Below, piece after piece: positions 29,647 to 39,276 of a stretch of 64,000 nucleotides of DNA (positions are counted from its first letter, which is position 1; the number at the start of each line of letters is the position of its first letter). A program made the position numbers and the translations under genes. This DNA is from Clostridium sp. MSJ-8 (GTDB taxonomy: Bacteria > Bacillota > Clostridia > Clostridiales > Clostridiaceae). The stretch covers positions 62,001-126,000 of the forward strand of contig NZ_JAHLQH010000028.1 of the NCBI RefSeq assembly GCF_018918325.1, in the 5' to 3' direction. The notes under the pieces were generated by a model. The model was not told the DNA's origin. It was given only the letters and a program-made list of their open reading frames with translations, and did no database searches.

Positions 29647-31113
29647 TTATTCTGATTTTATAAGCTCTAATAAGTCTTCCATCTTACTTCCTATATTTTT
29701 AACAATTTCTAAGTTGTTCTCTTCTGCATTCATTGTTTCACTTGCATGAGCTGTTACCTCTTCAGAAACAGCTGATATTGTCTGAACTGAATCAACAATT
29801 TCTTGATTAGATTCTTTAAGATCTTGAATGTTATTTGCTAACTTATCTATGTTATCTCTAATAACAAATGTATGTTTTTTAATCATATCATAACCATGTG
29901 ATGTATTAGAAGCTGATTCACGCTCCTCATTAATTCCTGAAATCATATTAGATATAACTTCAACTACTTCATTTATAGCAGTAGAAACATTTTCAATAAG
30001 TTCTGTTATATTTACAGTTGCTCCCTTAGTCTGATCAGCCATTCCAGATATTTCTGATGCCACTACTGCAAAACCTTTTCCAGCTTCCCCTGCTCTAGCT
30101 GCTTCAATACTTGCATTTAAAGATAATAAACTAGTCTGAGATGTAATTCCATCAATAATTTCAACTATTGAATTCATTTCTTTCATATACTCATTTAAAG
30201 TTTTTAATTTTTCTGCAACTTCTTCACCATTCTTTACAGAAGTTTCAACTTGTTGAACCAAAACATCCAACTCTTTACTTCCTGATTCTATAACTTGTAG
30301 AGTTTGCTGCATATTATCTGTAATTATATTAGCTGATTTATTAACATCATCAACTTTATTCTGAATTGCTTCAGTTTGTATACTTTGTTTTTGAACAGCA
30401 TCTGCAGTTTCATTAACTCCAACAGTCACTTCTTGCATAGCAGTTCTAGTGCTTGTTGAAACTTTATCTAACTTCTCTAAATCCTCATATATTACATTAA
30501 TTCCATCTTTCATTTTAGTAGAGGTATCAGAAACATTCTTTAAGACTTCTTCTGTTTTTTCTTTATTTTGTCTTATTACATTAAGTTTATGTTCATTATT
30601 TTCTTCTAATGTTTTTGTAGATATAAATGAATATATGCAAGTCATTATAACCATAACTATCTGAATAATGGAAGAATCTGCTCCTGCATAACCAAACTTT
30701 CCAGTAATTCCTCCCGCAATTACAAGGACAAAATTAACAGTTATTACTGCAATATTTACAAATAATGAGTACCTAACATCATTATACACTGCAATAACCA
30801 ATAACATAGGAATTACAAACAAGAATACTAAATTATTTACAGCTGTAAATATAGATATAATATAAAAGGCTCCATATCCAATAGCTGCTATATGTTTTAT
30901 TGCATTAGTATTATGATCTTTGTTCCAATATATCTTCTCTAATATAATTGGTCCACACCCAAACAAAACCATAATAGCTACTGTACCCCAATTGTGTAAT
31001 CTAGATGCTGCTTGCAATAAACAAAAAAATAACATTATAACAACACTAATCATGTGAGTACTTATTAAAAGCGAATTATTTCTTTCACTTTCAGTCATTG
31101 CCTTTTTCTTCAT
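29647..31113 (-). CDS. Methyl-accepting chemotaxis protein with multi-helix membrane domain
   Basis: A 488-residue chemoreceptor-like protein. The N-terminal 185 residues form about six membrane helices with very short outside loops instead of the usual two helices around a ligand domain. There is no HAMP domain. The cytoplasmic signalling domain contains the hairpin-tip motif [20 protein letters not shown] near residue 330, which contacts CheA and CheW. It probably senses a membrane-borne or internal signal. No chemotaxis or flagellar gene is nearby. GAGGAGAG precedes the start. Confidence 0.9.
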   Translation of the reverse strand: MKKKAMTESERNNSLLISTHMISVVIMLFFCLLQAASRLHNWGTVAIMVLFGCGPIILEKIYWNKDHNTNAIKHIAAIGYGAFYIISIFTAVNNLVFLFVIPMLLVIAVYNDVRYSLFVNIAVITVNFVLVIAGGITGKFGYAGADSSIIQIVMVIMTCIYSFISTKTLEENNEHKLNVIRQNKEKTEEVLKNVSDTSTKMKDGINVIYEDLEKLDKVSTSTRTAMQEVTVGVNETADAVQKQSIQTEAIQNKVDDVNKSANIITDNMQQTLQVIESGSKELDVLVQQVETSVKNGEEVAEKLKTLNEYMKEMNSIVEIIDGITSQTSLLSLNASIEAARAGEAGKGFAVVASEISGMADQTKGATVNITELIENVSTAINEVVEVISNMISGINEERESASNTSHGYDMIKKHTFVIRDNIDKLANNIQDLKESNQEIVDSVQTISAVSEEVTAHASETMNAEENNLEIVKNIGSKMEDLLELIKSE

Positions 31114-31300
31114 ATAATCTCTCCTCTTTTCTCTTATAATATTTTGTAATAAACATTAACATAGAAAAAAAGGATTAAAGTTTATTAAAACGTTTTTCTA
31201 CAATATTCGATATTATTCCCCTAATAATATTTCCCTATGACATAATTATACTATTTACAAGATATATACTCAACAATATCACAATATGTTTAAATATTTC

Positions 31301-32041
31301 TTACAAAAAAGCCCCATCTACTTTTATTATCTGCCCTGTAATATAACTACTATCTTCTGAACATAAAAATACAGCAGTTTTAGCAACTTCTTGAGGATCT
31401 CCAAACCTTCCCATAGGTATTTCTTCTTCAAGATCCTTCCTTTCTTCAATACTTAAAAAAGAATTCATCTTAGTATCTATTACTCCTGGTGCAATAGCAT
31501 TTACTCTAACACCACTTAATGCCATTTCCTTTGCCAAAGCTTTAGTAAGTAAATTAATTCCACCTTTGGTTACTGAATATAACACTTCACAAGAAGCTCC
31601 TACTTCTCCCCATATAGAAGATATATTTAATATCTTGCCTTTTGTATCAATTAAATGTGGCAAAGCAATTTTAGATAAATACATCATAGATAAAAGATTA
31701 TTATTTATCATATTATCTATGTCTTCTTTAGTACAGTCCATGAATAATCCTACTGTACTTATACCTGCATTATTAACTAATATATCTAATCTTCCATAAT
31801 GCTTCATAGTTTCTGAAATTATATCCTTACAATTATTGTAATCAGAACCATCTTTTTTTAATACTAACACATCTGAACCTATAGCTTTTACTTCTTCTAC
31901 AAGACTCATTGCTCCTTCTTCATCTTTTGAATAAGTTATCACTATATTTGCTCCATTTCTTGCCATTTCTAAAGCAATAGCTCTGCCTATTCCTCTAGAT
32001 CCTCCTGTTATTATTGCTACTTTTCCTATTAAACTTTCCAT
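31301..32041 (-). CDS. SDR-family oxidoreductase (FabG/YmfI-like)
   Basis: A 246-residue short-chain dehydrogenase. The nucleotide-binding GGSRGIG is at about 13-19, NNAG in the middle, and the catalytic Ser, Tyr and Lys in SSIWGEVGASCEVLYSVTKGG. Length and motifs fit FabG-like reductases, including the EF-P 5-aminopentanone reductase (YmfI) of Firmicutes; sequence alone does not separate these. No fatty-acid synthesis gene is adjacent, which favours the YmfI-like reading. Its Shine-Dalgarno overlaps the stop of the dipeptidase gene, so it is the last gene of a three-gene operon. Confidence 0.85.
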   Translation of the reverse strand: MESLIGKVAIITGGSRGIGRAIALEMARNGANIVITYSKDEEGAMSLVEEVKAIGSDVLVLKKDGSDYNNCKDIISETMKHYGRLDILVNNAGISTVGLFMDCTKEDIDNMINNNLLSMMYLSKIALPHLIDTKGKILNISSIWGEVGASCEVLYSVTKGGINLLTKALAKEMALSGVRVNAIAPGVIDTKMNSFLSIEERKDLEEEIPMGRFGDPQEVAKTAVFLCSEDSSYITGQIIKVDGAFL

Positions 32042-32043
32042 AT

Positions 32044-32964
32044 TTACTCCTTTAATATTGTATTAAATACTCTTGTTGCATTTTTATAAAATATTTTTTC
32101 TATTTCATCATAAGTAAACCCATGTTTTTCTAAGGCGTATTCTAATTTATCCATTTCTGATATATTCTTAATTTCAACTTCACTATCTATTCCATCATAA
32201 TCTGTTCCTATTGAAATAACATCGATTCCACCTATATTTTTTATATGTTCTATATGCTTTATCATATCAGATATTCGCGAAACTTTTGCATCACCTAAAA
32301 ATTTTGCATAAAAATTAATACCAATAACTCCTCCTTTTTCTGATAATTTTTTTATCATATCATCTGTTGCATTTCTATAATGATTATGCATGAATCTACT
32401 ATTAGAATGAGAAGCTATAAAAGGTGTCTTAGAATACTTTAACACATCATAAAATCCAGCATCTGACATATGAGAAACATCTATTATCATACCTAATTCA
32501 TTCATTTTTTCAACTAATTCTATTCCTTCATTAGTCAATCCTTTATCCTTATACAGAAACTCATAATTAGGATACCCAAAAGCATTCTTATAATTCCATG
32601 TTAATGTAATAATTCGTATTCCTTTATTATATATATCTTTTAAAGATGCATTTCTTACAACTTCTCCCTCTTCTATAGATAAAATAGCATGCATCTTTGA
32701 TTCATCTTCTAATTGATTTTTAGAAATTAATATGTCTATATCATCATTTTTATTTATTTCTTCAATAAAATTATTATACATTTTTTCAAATTCTAAATAT
32801 GGATTACTAGCTTCTCCAATATCTATAAAAAAAGCAAAAACTTGTGCTAAACTATTACTTTTCTTTAATTTTTCAATATCTATTGATAAGTTATTTTTAT
32901 ATAATTTTTCTTCTTCATATAACATTCTGCTAGCAGTATCGCAATGTAAATCTAGTAATTTCAT
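32044..32964 (-). CDS. Membrane dipeptidase, M19 family
   Basis: A 306-residue zinc dipeptidase of the renal-dipeptidase family, which cleaves dipeptides including those with a D-residue. The first metal motif is HCDT near residue 7. The bridging glutamate lies in LSIEEGE, histidines in DVSHMSD and ASHSNSR, and the final part reads SIGTDYDGID. The eukaryotic-style signal peptide is absent, so the enzyme should be cytoplasmic. It sits three bases from both neighbours, between the metallophosphoesterase and SDR genes, in a compact operon. Confidence 0.92.
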   Translation of the reverse strand: MKLLDLHCDTASRMLYEEEKLYKNNLSIDIEKLKKSNSLAQVFAFFIDIGEASNPYLEFEKMYNNFIEEINKNDDIDILISKNQLEDESKMHAILSIEEGEVVRNASLKDIYNKGIRIITLTWNYKNAFGYPNYEFLYKDKGLTNEGIELVEKMNELGMIIDVSHMSDAGFYDVLKYSKTPFIASHSNSRFMHNHYRNATDDMIKKLSEKGGVIGINFYAKFLGDAKVSRISDMIKHIEHIKNIGGIDVISIGTDYDGIDSEVEIKNISEMDKLEYALEKHGFTYDEIEKIFYKNATRVFNTILKE

Positions 32965-32967
32965 TTA

Positions 32968-33885
32968 TTATATCTCCTTTGTTGTTTTCATTAAATAACA
33001 TGCAAGCGGCTTAGGTCCTCCAATTACACTCCTATCTATATATAATACTGCATCCTCTCTAACATATACAGACCATTTAACCAAAGATATTTTCCCCTCT
33101 TCTATCTCTAAGCAACTAATAGAACTAGGTTGTACGCAACATCCATCATTAAAATATGGCACTTCATCTGTATCTGGAAATCTACTTCTGTGAGTATGCC
33201 CACATATTATCATCTTTTTGTGTTTCTTGGCCCATTGTTCTAACTTTTCATCAACTAAACCACCTTTTTTATAATTATTAGCAGGACTAGTTGGTTCTTT
33301 AAATCCTGCAACTCCAGCTAAAACTCTCCATACATGCCTTACTAAAAACTGGCTTATTTTACACAATTCATAGTTCATAGGATCTAATTGATTGCCATGA
33401 GTTATAAATATGTCTTTATCTAATTTAGTATAATTAAGTACTAATCCTTCCATAAACTCTACATTTTTTGCAAACTTAACAAACTCTTTTCCTATATGTT
33501 TATCTATACAATTAATTTTAGATATCTCTTTTGTTATAAACTCCTTATTACTTTTTGCATAATCATGGTTACCATATAACATATATAATCTCTTATTAAC
33601 ATTAAACTTATTTAATATTTTGAAAATTCCATTATAATTATATGCAATATCTAAAAAACTCTTATTTTTCCACAGTTCATCTCCATCTCCTGCTTCAATA
33701 AGTGTATATCCTTTTTTATAATAATACACTAGTGCACCAAAATAAATATTTCTATTTCCTATTAATGCATCTGAAAAGGATCCATCACCTCTATGAACAT
33801 CACTAAGTATTATAATTTTAGATTTATCGTCAATGTTGACTCTCCTAGATTGCTTATATATTTTTTTCATAGAATTTTGTCCCAT
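32968..33885 (-). CDS. Metallophosphoesterase
   Basis: A 305-residue calcineurin-like phosphoesterase. The five metal-binding blocks are visible: LSDVHRGDG (about 28), EAGDGDELW, MLYGNHDY, ITHGNQLDP and ICGHTHRSRF. Such enzymes hydrolyse phosphomonoesters or diesters; relatives include UDP-diacylglucosamine hydrolases and nucleases. The length and the late C-terminal extension do not match LpxH, and no lipid A is expected in this kind of organism. The substrate is unknown. It is the first gene of the operon with the dipeptidase and SDR genes. AGGAG precedes the ATG. Confidence 0.87.
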   Translation of the reverse strand: MGQNSMKKIYKQSRRVNIDDKSKIIILSDVHRGDGSFSDALIGNRNIYFGALVYYYKKGYTLIEAGDGDELWKNKSFLDIAYNYNGIFKILNKFNVNKRLYMLYGNHDYAKSNKEFITKEISKINCIDKHIGKEFVKFAKNVEFMEGLVLNYTKLDKDIFITHGNQLDPMNYELCKISQFLVRHVWRVLAGVAGFKEPTSPANNYKKGGLVDEKLEQWAKKHKKMIICGHTHRSRFPDTDEVPYFNDGCCVQPSSISCLEIEEGKISLVKWSVYVREDAVLYIDRSVIGGPKPLACYLMKTTKEI

Positions 33886-33945
33886 TATAATACTCCTACA
33901 TAAATATTATAATTATATTTTATTAAATTTAAATATCATTGTTCC

Positions 33946-34027
33946 AAAAAAAATTAAGTTAGCCTTTAAAATGTTGTACTTTTTAATCTCTTACAAGTTT
34001 ACAACATTAGGCTAACTTAATTTTTTA
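33946..34027 (-). terminator. Long bipartite hairpin (stem type 2) after glnK
   Basis: Outer stem AATTAAGTTAGCC / GGCTAACTTAATT, inner stem AATGTTGTA / TACAACATT, and T tracts on both strands. It follows the amt-glnK operon. The loop of this copy (around TTTTTAATCTCTTACAAG) is the most diverged of the family. Confidence 0.8.
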
Positions 34028-34073
34028 CTCTATTTAATCCTAACAATCAAGAAATGTAATTTGCATTTTAATT

Positions 34074-34412
34074 CTATAGTGCTGACTTACCTCTTTCTCC
34101 AGTTCTTATTCTTATACAATCTGTTATTTCACTTACAAATATTTTTCCGTCTCCAACTTCTCCAGTCTTTACTGTTTTAGTTATTACATCAATTACCTTT
34201 TCAAGCTTTTCTTCATTTATCACTATTTCAATTTTAACCTTAGGTAAAACATTTATTAAAACTTCACTACTTCTATAATATTCTTTCCAACCGCCTTGTC
34301 TACCACATCCCATTACTTGAGATATTGTAAGTCCTTCTACATTTATCTTCTTAAGTCCGTCTTTTAACTCTTCAAGCTTTGTTGGACGAATTATTGCTTC
34401 TATTTTTTTCAT
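34074..34412 (-). CDS. glnK: P-II nitrogen regulatory protein
   Basis: A 112-residue PII protein, starting MKKIEAIIRPTKLEEL and ending in the B- and C-loop signature (VGDGKIFVSEI, RIRTGERG). PII trimers bind ATP, ADP and 2-oxoglutarate, and the GlnK type blocks ammonium channels when nitrogen is plentiful. The T-loop reads YYRSSEVLINVLPK. The position of E. coli GlnB Tyr51, the uridylylation site, is valine here, so control by uridylylation at that residue is excluded. It is 12 bases downstream of the ammonium transporter gene in the same operon. Confidence 0.93.
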   Translation of the reverse strand: MKKIEAIIRPTKLEELKDGLKKINVEGLTISQVMGCGRQGGWKEYYRSSEVLINVLPKVKIEIVINEEKLEKVIDVITKTVKTGEVGDGKIFVSEITDCIRIRTGERGKSAL

Positions 34413-34424
34413 ATTTTAATCCTC

Positions 34425-35675
34425 CTAGTCTAATCCCATAAATGATGGATATGCTGATTCGTTATGTTGTGAAATATCTAATCCATTAGCTTCATCTAAC
34501 TCTGACACTCTTATATCTGTAAATACTTTCATTATCTTTATTATAACAAATGTTGCTACTGCAGCTATTACTATTGTTACAACAATACTTAATATTTGAA
34601 CTAAGAATAATTTAACATCTCCATAAATAAGACCATTACACATTATATCTGGATTAACCTTTTTGCTAGCAAATATACCTGTAACAATACCTCCAAATAT
34701 ACCACCAACACCATGACAACCAAATGCATCTAATGCATCATCATATCCAAACTTATTTTTAACTCTTCCCATACAGAAATAACAAAGAGGACTAACAAGT
34801 GCACCTATTATAAGTGCTGACCATATTGGTACAAATCCTGCACCTGGAGTTATTGCAACTAATCCTACAACAGCACCAGTTGCTGCTCCTAACATAGTTG
34901 GTTTACCATGTCTTATCCATTCTACAGCCATCCATGATATAAGTGCCGCAGCTGCTGATGTATTTGTTGTTAAGAATGCATGTACTGCAAGTGAATTTGC
35001 TCCAAGTGCACTACCTGCATTAAATCCAAACCATCCAAACCATAACAATCCAGCACCTAAAACTACAAAAGGTATATTATGAGGTTTGTATGAAACCATT
35101 CCATATGCTCTACGTTTGCCCAATAAAATACATGCTACAAGTCCAGATACACCAGAACTAATGTGTACAACATTTCCTCCAGCGAAATCTAATGCTCCTA
35201 ATTCTTTTAAGAAACCACCATCGCCCCATACCATATGTGCAAGTGGATAATATACTACTAAAGACCAACATGCTATAAATATAAATAAAGATGAAAATTT
35301 CATTCTACCTATTAATGATCCAGTTATTAATGCACAAGTAATAATTGCAAACATCATTTGAAACGCTGCAAATAATGTTTCTGGAATAGTTGATGCATAT
35401 GTTGCATTTGGAGCATTAGATACATTGTGAAAGAAAATGTTACTAAAATCTCCTATAATACCACCATGATTACCTCCAAATGTTAATGAATATCCAATTA
35501 TCACCCACATAACAGATGCTAATCCACATATAAAGAATGATGATAACATTGTATTTAATACATTTTTTCTTCTAACCATTCCTCCATAAAAAAATGCTAA
35601 TGCAGGAGTCATTAAAAATACTAATGCAGCACAAATTATAATAAACCCGCAATCTCCTGAACTGATATTTGCCAT
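34425..35675 (-). CDS. amt: Ammonium transporter
   Basis: A 416-residue Amt channel protein with about 11 membrane helices. Family signatures include GFIIICAALVFLMTPALAFF, FGWFGFNAGSALGAN, HISSGVSGLVACI and DAFGCHGVGGIFGG, the last containing a conserved pore histidine. The short cytoplasmic C-terminus (SELDEANGLDISQHNESAYP) is the conserved tail that contacts GlnK. It is transcribed with glnK from a strong promoter at 35795-35823, through a leader that contains an overlapping two-hairpin/terminator arrangement (35708-35774). Expression is thus probably controlled by transcription attenuation. Confidence 0.95.
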   Translation of the reverse strand: MANISSGDCGFIIICAALVFLMTPALAFFYGGMVRRKNVLNTMLSSFFICGLASVMWVIIGYSLTFGGNHGGIIGDFSNIFFHNVSNAPNATYASTIPETLFAAFQMMFAIITCALITGSLIGRMKFSSLFIFIACWSLVVYYPLAHMVWGDGGFLKELGALDFAGGNVVHISSGVSGLVACILLGKRRAYGMVSYKPHNIPFVVLGAGLLWFGWFGFNAGSALGANSLAVHAFLTTNTSAAAALISWMAVEWIRHGKPTMLGAATGAVVGLVAITPGAGFVPIWSALIIGALVSPLCYFCMGRVKNKFGYDDALDAFGCHGVGGIFGGIVTGIFASKKVNPDIMCNGLIYGDVKLFLVQILSIVVTIVIAAVATFVIIKIMKVFTDIRVSELDEANGLDISQHNESAYPSFMGLD

Positions 35676-35707
35676 AATTAACTCATTCCTTTCTTTTTAA
35701 AGCCATC

Positions 35708-35774
35708 AAAAAAAGGGATAATATATCACAGATTATATCTCAATAATCTATAATATACTATCCCCATTGATAGT
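35708..35774 (-). promoter_or_regulatory. ANTAR-type antitermination leader of amt-glnK
   Basis: In transcript order: hairpin P1 (35757-35774), stem ACTATC / GATAGT with six-base loop AATGGG (A at position 1, G at position 4). Then hairpin P2 (35730-35749), stem AGATTAT / ATAATCT with six-base loop TGAGAT (G at position 4, T at position 1). Then a long terminator stem, GGGATA... / ...TATCCC with P2 at its tip, followed by seven Ts (35708-35714). The 3' arm of P1 overlaps the 5' arm of the terminator, so forming P1 opposes termination. This is the layout of ANTAR-protein targets. No ANTAR gene is in the window. Confidence 0.7.
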
Positions 35775-35794
35775 TCATGTTTAATACAAAAACT

Positions 35795-35823
35795 ATCATA
35801 TATCAAATTCTATATATTGTCAA
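35795..35823 (-). promoter_or_regulatory. Sigma-A promoter of amt-glnK
   Basis: TTGACA (35818-35823) and TATGAT (35795-35800) on the minus strand, 17 bases apart. The predicted leader is about 110 bases long. Confidence 0.8.
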
Positions 35824-35852
35824 CTATTTTTTAGAATTTTCCATTTTATATT

Positions 35853-37088
35853 TTATTTGTATAATGGATGTTTATCACATAAAGCTTCAACTCTAGCTTT
35901 TAAACCTGATAAATCTCCTTCTTTATTCTTAATAGCTAAATCCATAATTTCTGCTATTTCAGCCATATCTTCTTCTACAAATCCTCTAGTTGTAACAGCT
36001 GCTGTACCTATTCTTACACCTGAAGTTACAAATGGACTTCTTGTTTCATTTGGTACAGTATTTTTATTTAATGTTATACCAATTGTGTCTAGTAATTTTT
36101 CTGCTTCTTTTCCAGTTATATCTTTATTATTTAAATCAACTAATATTAGATGATTGTCAGTTCCTCCAGACACTAATTTAAAGTCTCTCTTAACTAATTC
36201 TTCTGCAAGTCTCTTACAATTTGCTACAACTTGTTTAGCATAATCCTTAAAACTTGGATCTAATGCTTCTTTTAAACATACAGCCTTTGCTGCAATAACG
36301 TGCATTAAAGGACCACCTTGCATACCTGGGAATATGTTTTTATCTAAGTCTTTTGCATATTTTTCTTTACATAAGATTAATCCACCTCTTGGTCCTCTTA
36401 ATGTCTTATGAGTAGTTGTTGTAACAAAATCAGCATAAGGAACTGGTGATGGATGAACTCCACCTGCAACAAGTCCTGCAATATGTGCCATATCTACCAT
36501 AAATAAAGCTCCAACTTCATCACATATCTCTTTAAATTTTGCAAAATCTATTACTCTTGGATATGCACTAGCTCCTGCAACTATAAGCTTTGGCTTATGT
36601 TCGATAGCAAGTCTTCTTACTTCATCATAATCAATAGTTTCTGTTTCTTTGTTTAATCCATATGATACGAAATTAAATAATTTTCCTGAGAAATTTACAG
36701 GTGCACCATGAGTTAAATGTCCTCCATTACTTAAATCCATACCTAAAACTGTATCTCCTGGTTTAAGTACTGTAAAATATACTGCCATATTAGCTTGTGA
36801 ACCTGAATGTGGTTGAACATTAGCATGTTCTGCACCAAATAATTCTTTAGCTCTATTTCTAGCTATTTCTTCTATTTCATCAACAACATAGCATCCACCA
36901 TAATATCTCTTACCTGGATATCCTTCAGCATATTTATTTGTTAAATATGATCCCATAGCTTCCATAACAGCTTTACTAGCTATGTTTTCTGATGCTATAA
37001 GTTCTATTCCTTTTTGTTGTCTCTCTAATTCTTTTTCAATTAATGAATATACTTCATTGTCGACTTTTGTTAAATTATCAAAATTCAT
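35853..37088 (-). CDS. glyA: Serine hydroxymethyltransferase
   Basis: This PLP enzyme interconverts serine and glycine while charging tetrahydrofolate with a one-carbon unit. With the start at 37088 it has 411 residues, the standard bacterial length. Conserved parts are [46 protein letters not shown], and the PLP-lysine sequence [14 protein letters not shown]. An in-frame ATG 36 bases upstream is possible, but GGGGTGA lies five bases before the chosen ATG. It is divergent from the threonine/serine exporter genes, which share substrates with this reaction. Confidence 0.96.
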   Translation of the reverse strand: MNFDNLTKVDNEVYSLIEKELERQQKGIELIASENIASKAVMEAMGSYLTNKYAEGYPGKRYYGGCYVVDEIEEIARNRAKELFGAEHANVQPHSGSQANMAVYFTVLKPGDTVLGMDLSNGGHLTHGAPVNFSGKLFNFVSYGLNKETETIDYDEVRRLAIEHKPKLIVAGASAYPRVIDFAKFKEICDEVGALFMVDMAHIAGLVAGGVHPSPVPYADFVTTTTHKTLRGPRGGLILCKEKYAKDLDKNIFPGMQGGPLMHVIAAKAVCLKEALDPSFKDYAKQVVANCKRLAEELVKRDFKLVSGGTDNHLILVDLNNKDITGKEAEKLLDTIGITLNKNTVPNETRSPFVTSGVRIGTAAVTTRGFVEEDMAEIAEIMDLAIKNKEGDLSGLKARVEALCDKHPLYK

Positions 37089-37243
37089 TATATCACCCCA
37101 TAAGTTTATTTTACTATCTACCATTATACACGAAAATTTTTGAATTTAAAATGATTATTTAACTTTATACTAATTTAAAATTTTTTAATATCTTATTTAT
37201 AATTTTCTTTATGCTATAATAAACTATAAGGAGGCTAGAACTT

Positions 37244-38011
37244 ATGAATTTAGACAAAATATTACACATCTCTACTTATGCAGGTACTATTTTATTAGAA
37301 AGTGGCGCAGAAATATATAGAGTTGAAGATACTATCATAAGAATATGCAATGCATACGGAATCAAAAACGTAGATAGCTTCGCAACTCCTACTGGAATAA
37401 TAGTTAGTGTTACTGATGAATTTAAAACATCTTCAATTGTAAAAAGAATTAAAGCTCGAGGAGTAGATTTAAACAAAATACATCTAATTAATGATCTATG
37501 TAGAAATATTAATTCAGATAATATTTCTCTAGATGAATTTTATGACAAACTATCTATTATCAATAAAAAGCCTACATATCCTCTATGGATATCTATCTTT
37601 TTTGCCGCTATTGCTGCAGGTTCATTTGCTGTTATATATGGAGGCAACTCAAGAGATTTTTTAGGAGCTTTTTTTATAGGATTAATAATAAAAACAATAT
37701 CTATAAAATTTTCGCAAGCTTCTATAAATGATTTTTTTATAAATTTTACAGGTGGTGCAATTACTTCAATAGTTGCTCTAATATTAAACAACCTACATAT
37801 CATATCTAATATAGACAAAACAATAATAGGTTCAATAATGCTTTTAGTCCCTGGTTTAGCTATAACTAATGCAATAAGAGATATTATAGCAGGTGATTAT
37901 TTGACAGGATTAACCAAATGTGCCGAAGCACTAATGATTGCAATCTCTATAGCTGCTGGTACAGGTATCATCTTAAGTATCTGGAGCAAAATAATAGGAG
38001 GTGTTTTTTAA
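37244..38011 (+). CDS. Threonine/serine exporter, ThrE N-terminal-type subunit
   Basis: A 255-residue protein of the DUF1212/ThrE type. A soluble N-terminal half (1-115) starts with LHISTYAGTILLESGAEIYRVED, and the second half holds about five membrane helices. In Corynebacterium ThrE both halves are one chain; in Firmicutes they are separate neighbouring genes. The next gene supplies the second half, three bases downstream, so the two probably form one transporter. The family exports threonine and serine. It is divergent from glyA, whose substrate is serine. AGGAGG precedes the ATG. Confidence 0.9.
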   Translation: MNLDKILHISTYAGTILLESGAEIYRVEDTIIRICNAYGIKNVDSFATPTGIIVSVTDEFKTSSIVKRIKARGVDLNKIHLINDLCRNINSDNISLDEFYDKLSIINKKPTYPLWISIFFAAIAAGSFAVIYGGNSRDFLGAFFIGLIIKTISIKFSQASINDFFINFTGGAITSIVALILNNLHIISNIDKTIIGSIMLLVPGLAITNAIRDIIAGDYLTGLTKCAEALMIAISIAAGTGIILSIWSKIIGGVF

Positions 38012-38014
38012 AGT

Positions 38015-38440
38015 ATGATTAAACAAATACTTTTATCTACACTAGGTTCATTAGGTTTTGGATTTATTTTTAACATAAAAGGAAAAAAACTTATATTTGC
38101 TTCTCTAGGTGGTGGACTTGGTTGGGGAATATATAACTTATTAACTAGATTAAATACTTCTGTACTTTTTGCTATGTTCTGTGCTTCTATAGCAATAAGT
38201 ATATATTGTGAGATTGCAGCTAGACTATTAAAGTCACCTGTTACAACCTTTATTATAGTTTCCTTGATTCCATTAGTGCCTGGATCAGGAATGTATTATA
38301 CTATGTATGAAACAATTCAAGGAAACACTTCAAAAGCAATACATACAGGAATATCCACACTTGCTTGTGCTGGAACATTAGCAATAGGAATTATATTAGT
38401 TTCTTCTATAACAAGACAAATTGCAAAAAGAAAACTATGA
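38015..38440 (+). CDS. Threonine/serine exporter, ThrE C-terminal-type subunit
   Basis: A 141-residue membrane protein of the DUF3815 type with about four or five helices. Typical parts are LGSLGFGFIFNIKGKKL near the start and the conserved LIPLVPGSGMYYTMYETIQG near residue 95. It pairs with the preceding gene, whose last codons contain its ribosome site AGGAGGTG. Together they make the split form of the ThrE exporter. The operon ends at a long hairpin (38521-38603). Confidence 0.9.
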   Translation: MIKQILLSTLGSLGFGFIFNIKGKKLIFASLGGGLGWGIYNLLTRLNTSVLFAMFCASIAISIYCEIAARLLKSPVTTFIIVSLIPLVPGSGMYYTMYETIQGNTSKAIHTGISTLACAGTLAIGIILVSSITRQIAKRKL

Positions 38441-38453
38441 TTTACAATTATGG

Positions 38454-38630
38454 TTCTGATAACTAGTATCAATATTATATGTTTTCATAAATAACATGCT
38501 ATCATTAACTATTTCTAAATAAAAAAAAATTAAGTTAGCTAAATGTTGTAACCTCGCCAAAATTCAAAGAGCACAACATTTTAAACGCCAACTTAATTTT
38601 TTTATTATGAGAAATTCTAAAATTCATTAT
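38454..38630 (-). repeat. ~175-bp dispersed hairpin module, inverted copy
   Basis: On the minus strand this segment starts ATAATGAATTTTAGAATTTC at 38630, passes through the hairpin and ends with AAACATATAATATTGATACT. It is very similar along its whole length to 53843-54012, which lies on the plus strand. This inversion shows the module has an orientation independent of its neighbours. Confidence 0.8.
38521..38603. terminator. Long bipartite hairpin (stem type 2) between convergent genes
   Basis: Outer stem AATTAAGTTAGC with AACTTAATT opposite, inner stem AAATGTTGT / ACAACATTT, T tracts on both strands. On the minus strand the loop reads GCTCTTTGAATTTTGGCGAG, related to the family loop. Confidence 0.8.
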
Positions 38631-38684
38631 TAAAATCAAACTCATTCTATTTTAATCAGTTACTGAGGCTAATACCATTATATT

Positions 38685-39230
38685 TTAACTTAATTCTTTA
38701 AACGGAATTATAATATTTTCTCCTACTTCTCTAGTTCCGATTACCTTTTCCATCCATACTATTCCATGCCACATATTATTTTTATAACCAATCTCTTTAA
38801 ATCGTCCTACTTCTTTAAATCCTAATGCTTTATGCAATTCAATACTTTGTATATTAGAATCTGTTATTACACCATAAACAAGTTTAAATCCTTGCTTTTT
38901 TAGTATTTCTATTAATTTCTTATATAATGCACTTCCTATACCACATCTTTTAGGTGCATCTTTAGATAAATATATAGTAGCTTCTACTGCATAACGATAT
39001 GCATCATGATGCCTAAGTTGACCACCATAAGCAAATCCTAATATTTCTCCATTTGATTCTGCCACAATAAATGGATATACTTTCTTTGTTTCTTCTATTT
39101 TCTGCTCATATTGCTCTATTGTTTCATTCTCTATAGAAAAAGTTATATTTGTATTATCAACATAATATTCATATATATCATGTATATCTTTTGCATCTTT
39201 TTTTTCTGCTATTCTTATGTTATACTCCAT
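38685..39230 (-). CDS. GNAT acetyltransferase, phosphinothricin-acetyltransferase-like
   Basis: A 181-residue acetyl-CoA-dependent N-acetyltransferase. It starts YNIRIAEKKDAKDIHDIYEYYV and has EILGFAYGGQLRHHDAYRYAVEATIYL in its core, followed by the acetyl-CoA loop KRCGIGSALYKKL and GVITDSNIQSIELHKALGFKEVG. This layout matches the Pat/YwnH subgroup, which acetylates the amino group of phosphinothricin or methionine sulfoximine and related compounds. The natural substrate here is unknown. AGAAGGGAAG precedes the ATG. It lies 46 bases downstream of the EamA transporter gene, a possible operon partner. Confidence 0.88.
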   Translation of the reverse strand: MEYNIRIAEKKDAKDIHDIYEYYVDNTNITFSIENETIEQYEQKIEETKKVYPFIVAESNGEILGFAYGGQLRHHDAYRYAVEATIYLSKDAPKRCGIGSALYKKLIEILKKQGFKLVYGVITDSNIQSIELHKALGFKEVGRFKEIGYKNNMWHGIVWMEKVIGTREVGENIIIPFKELS

Positions 39231-39276
39231 GTAATTTCTTCCCTTCTAAATAATCCCTTATTATTTATTATATATT

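Noticed and set aside
33833-34015. 60-codon plus-strand frame across the long hairpin after glnK
   Set aside because: It reads through the hairpin stem, overlaps the metallophosphoesterase start and has no ribosome site.
35853-37243. Glycine riboswitch before glyA
   Set aside because: The leader is short and shows no glycine-aptamer signature.
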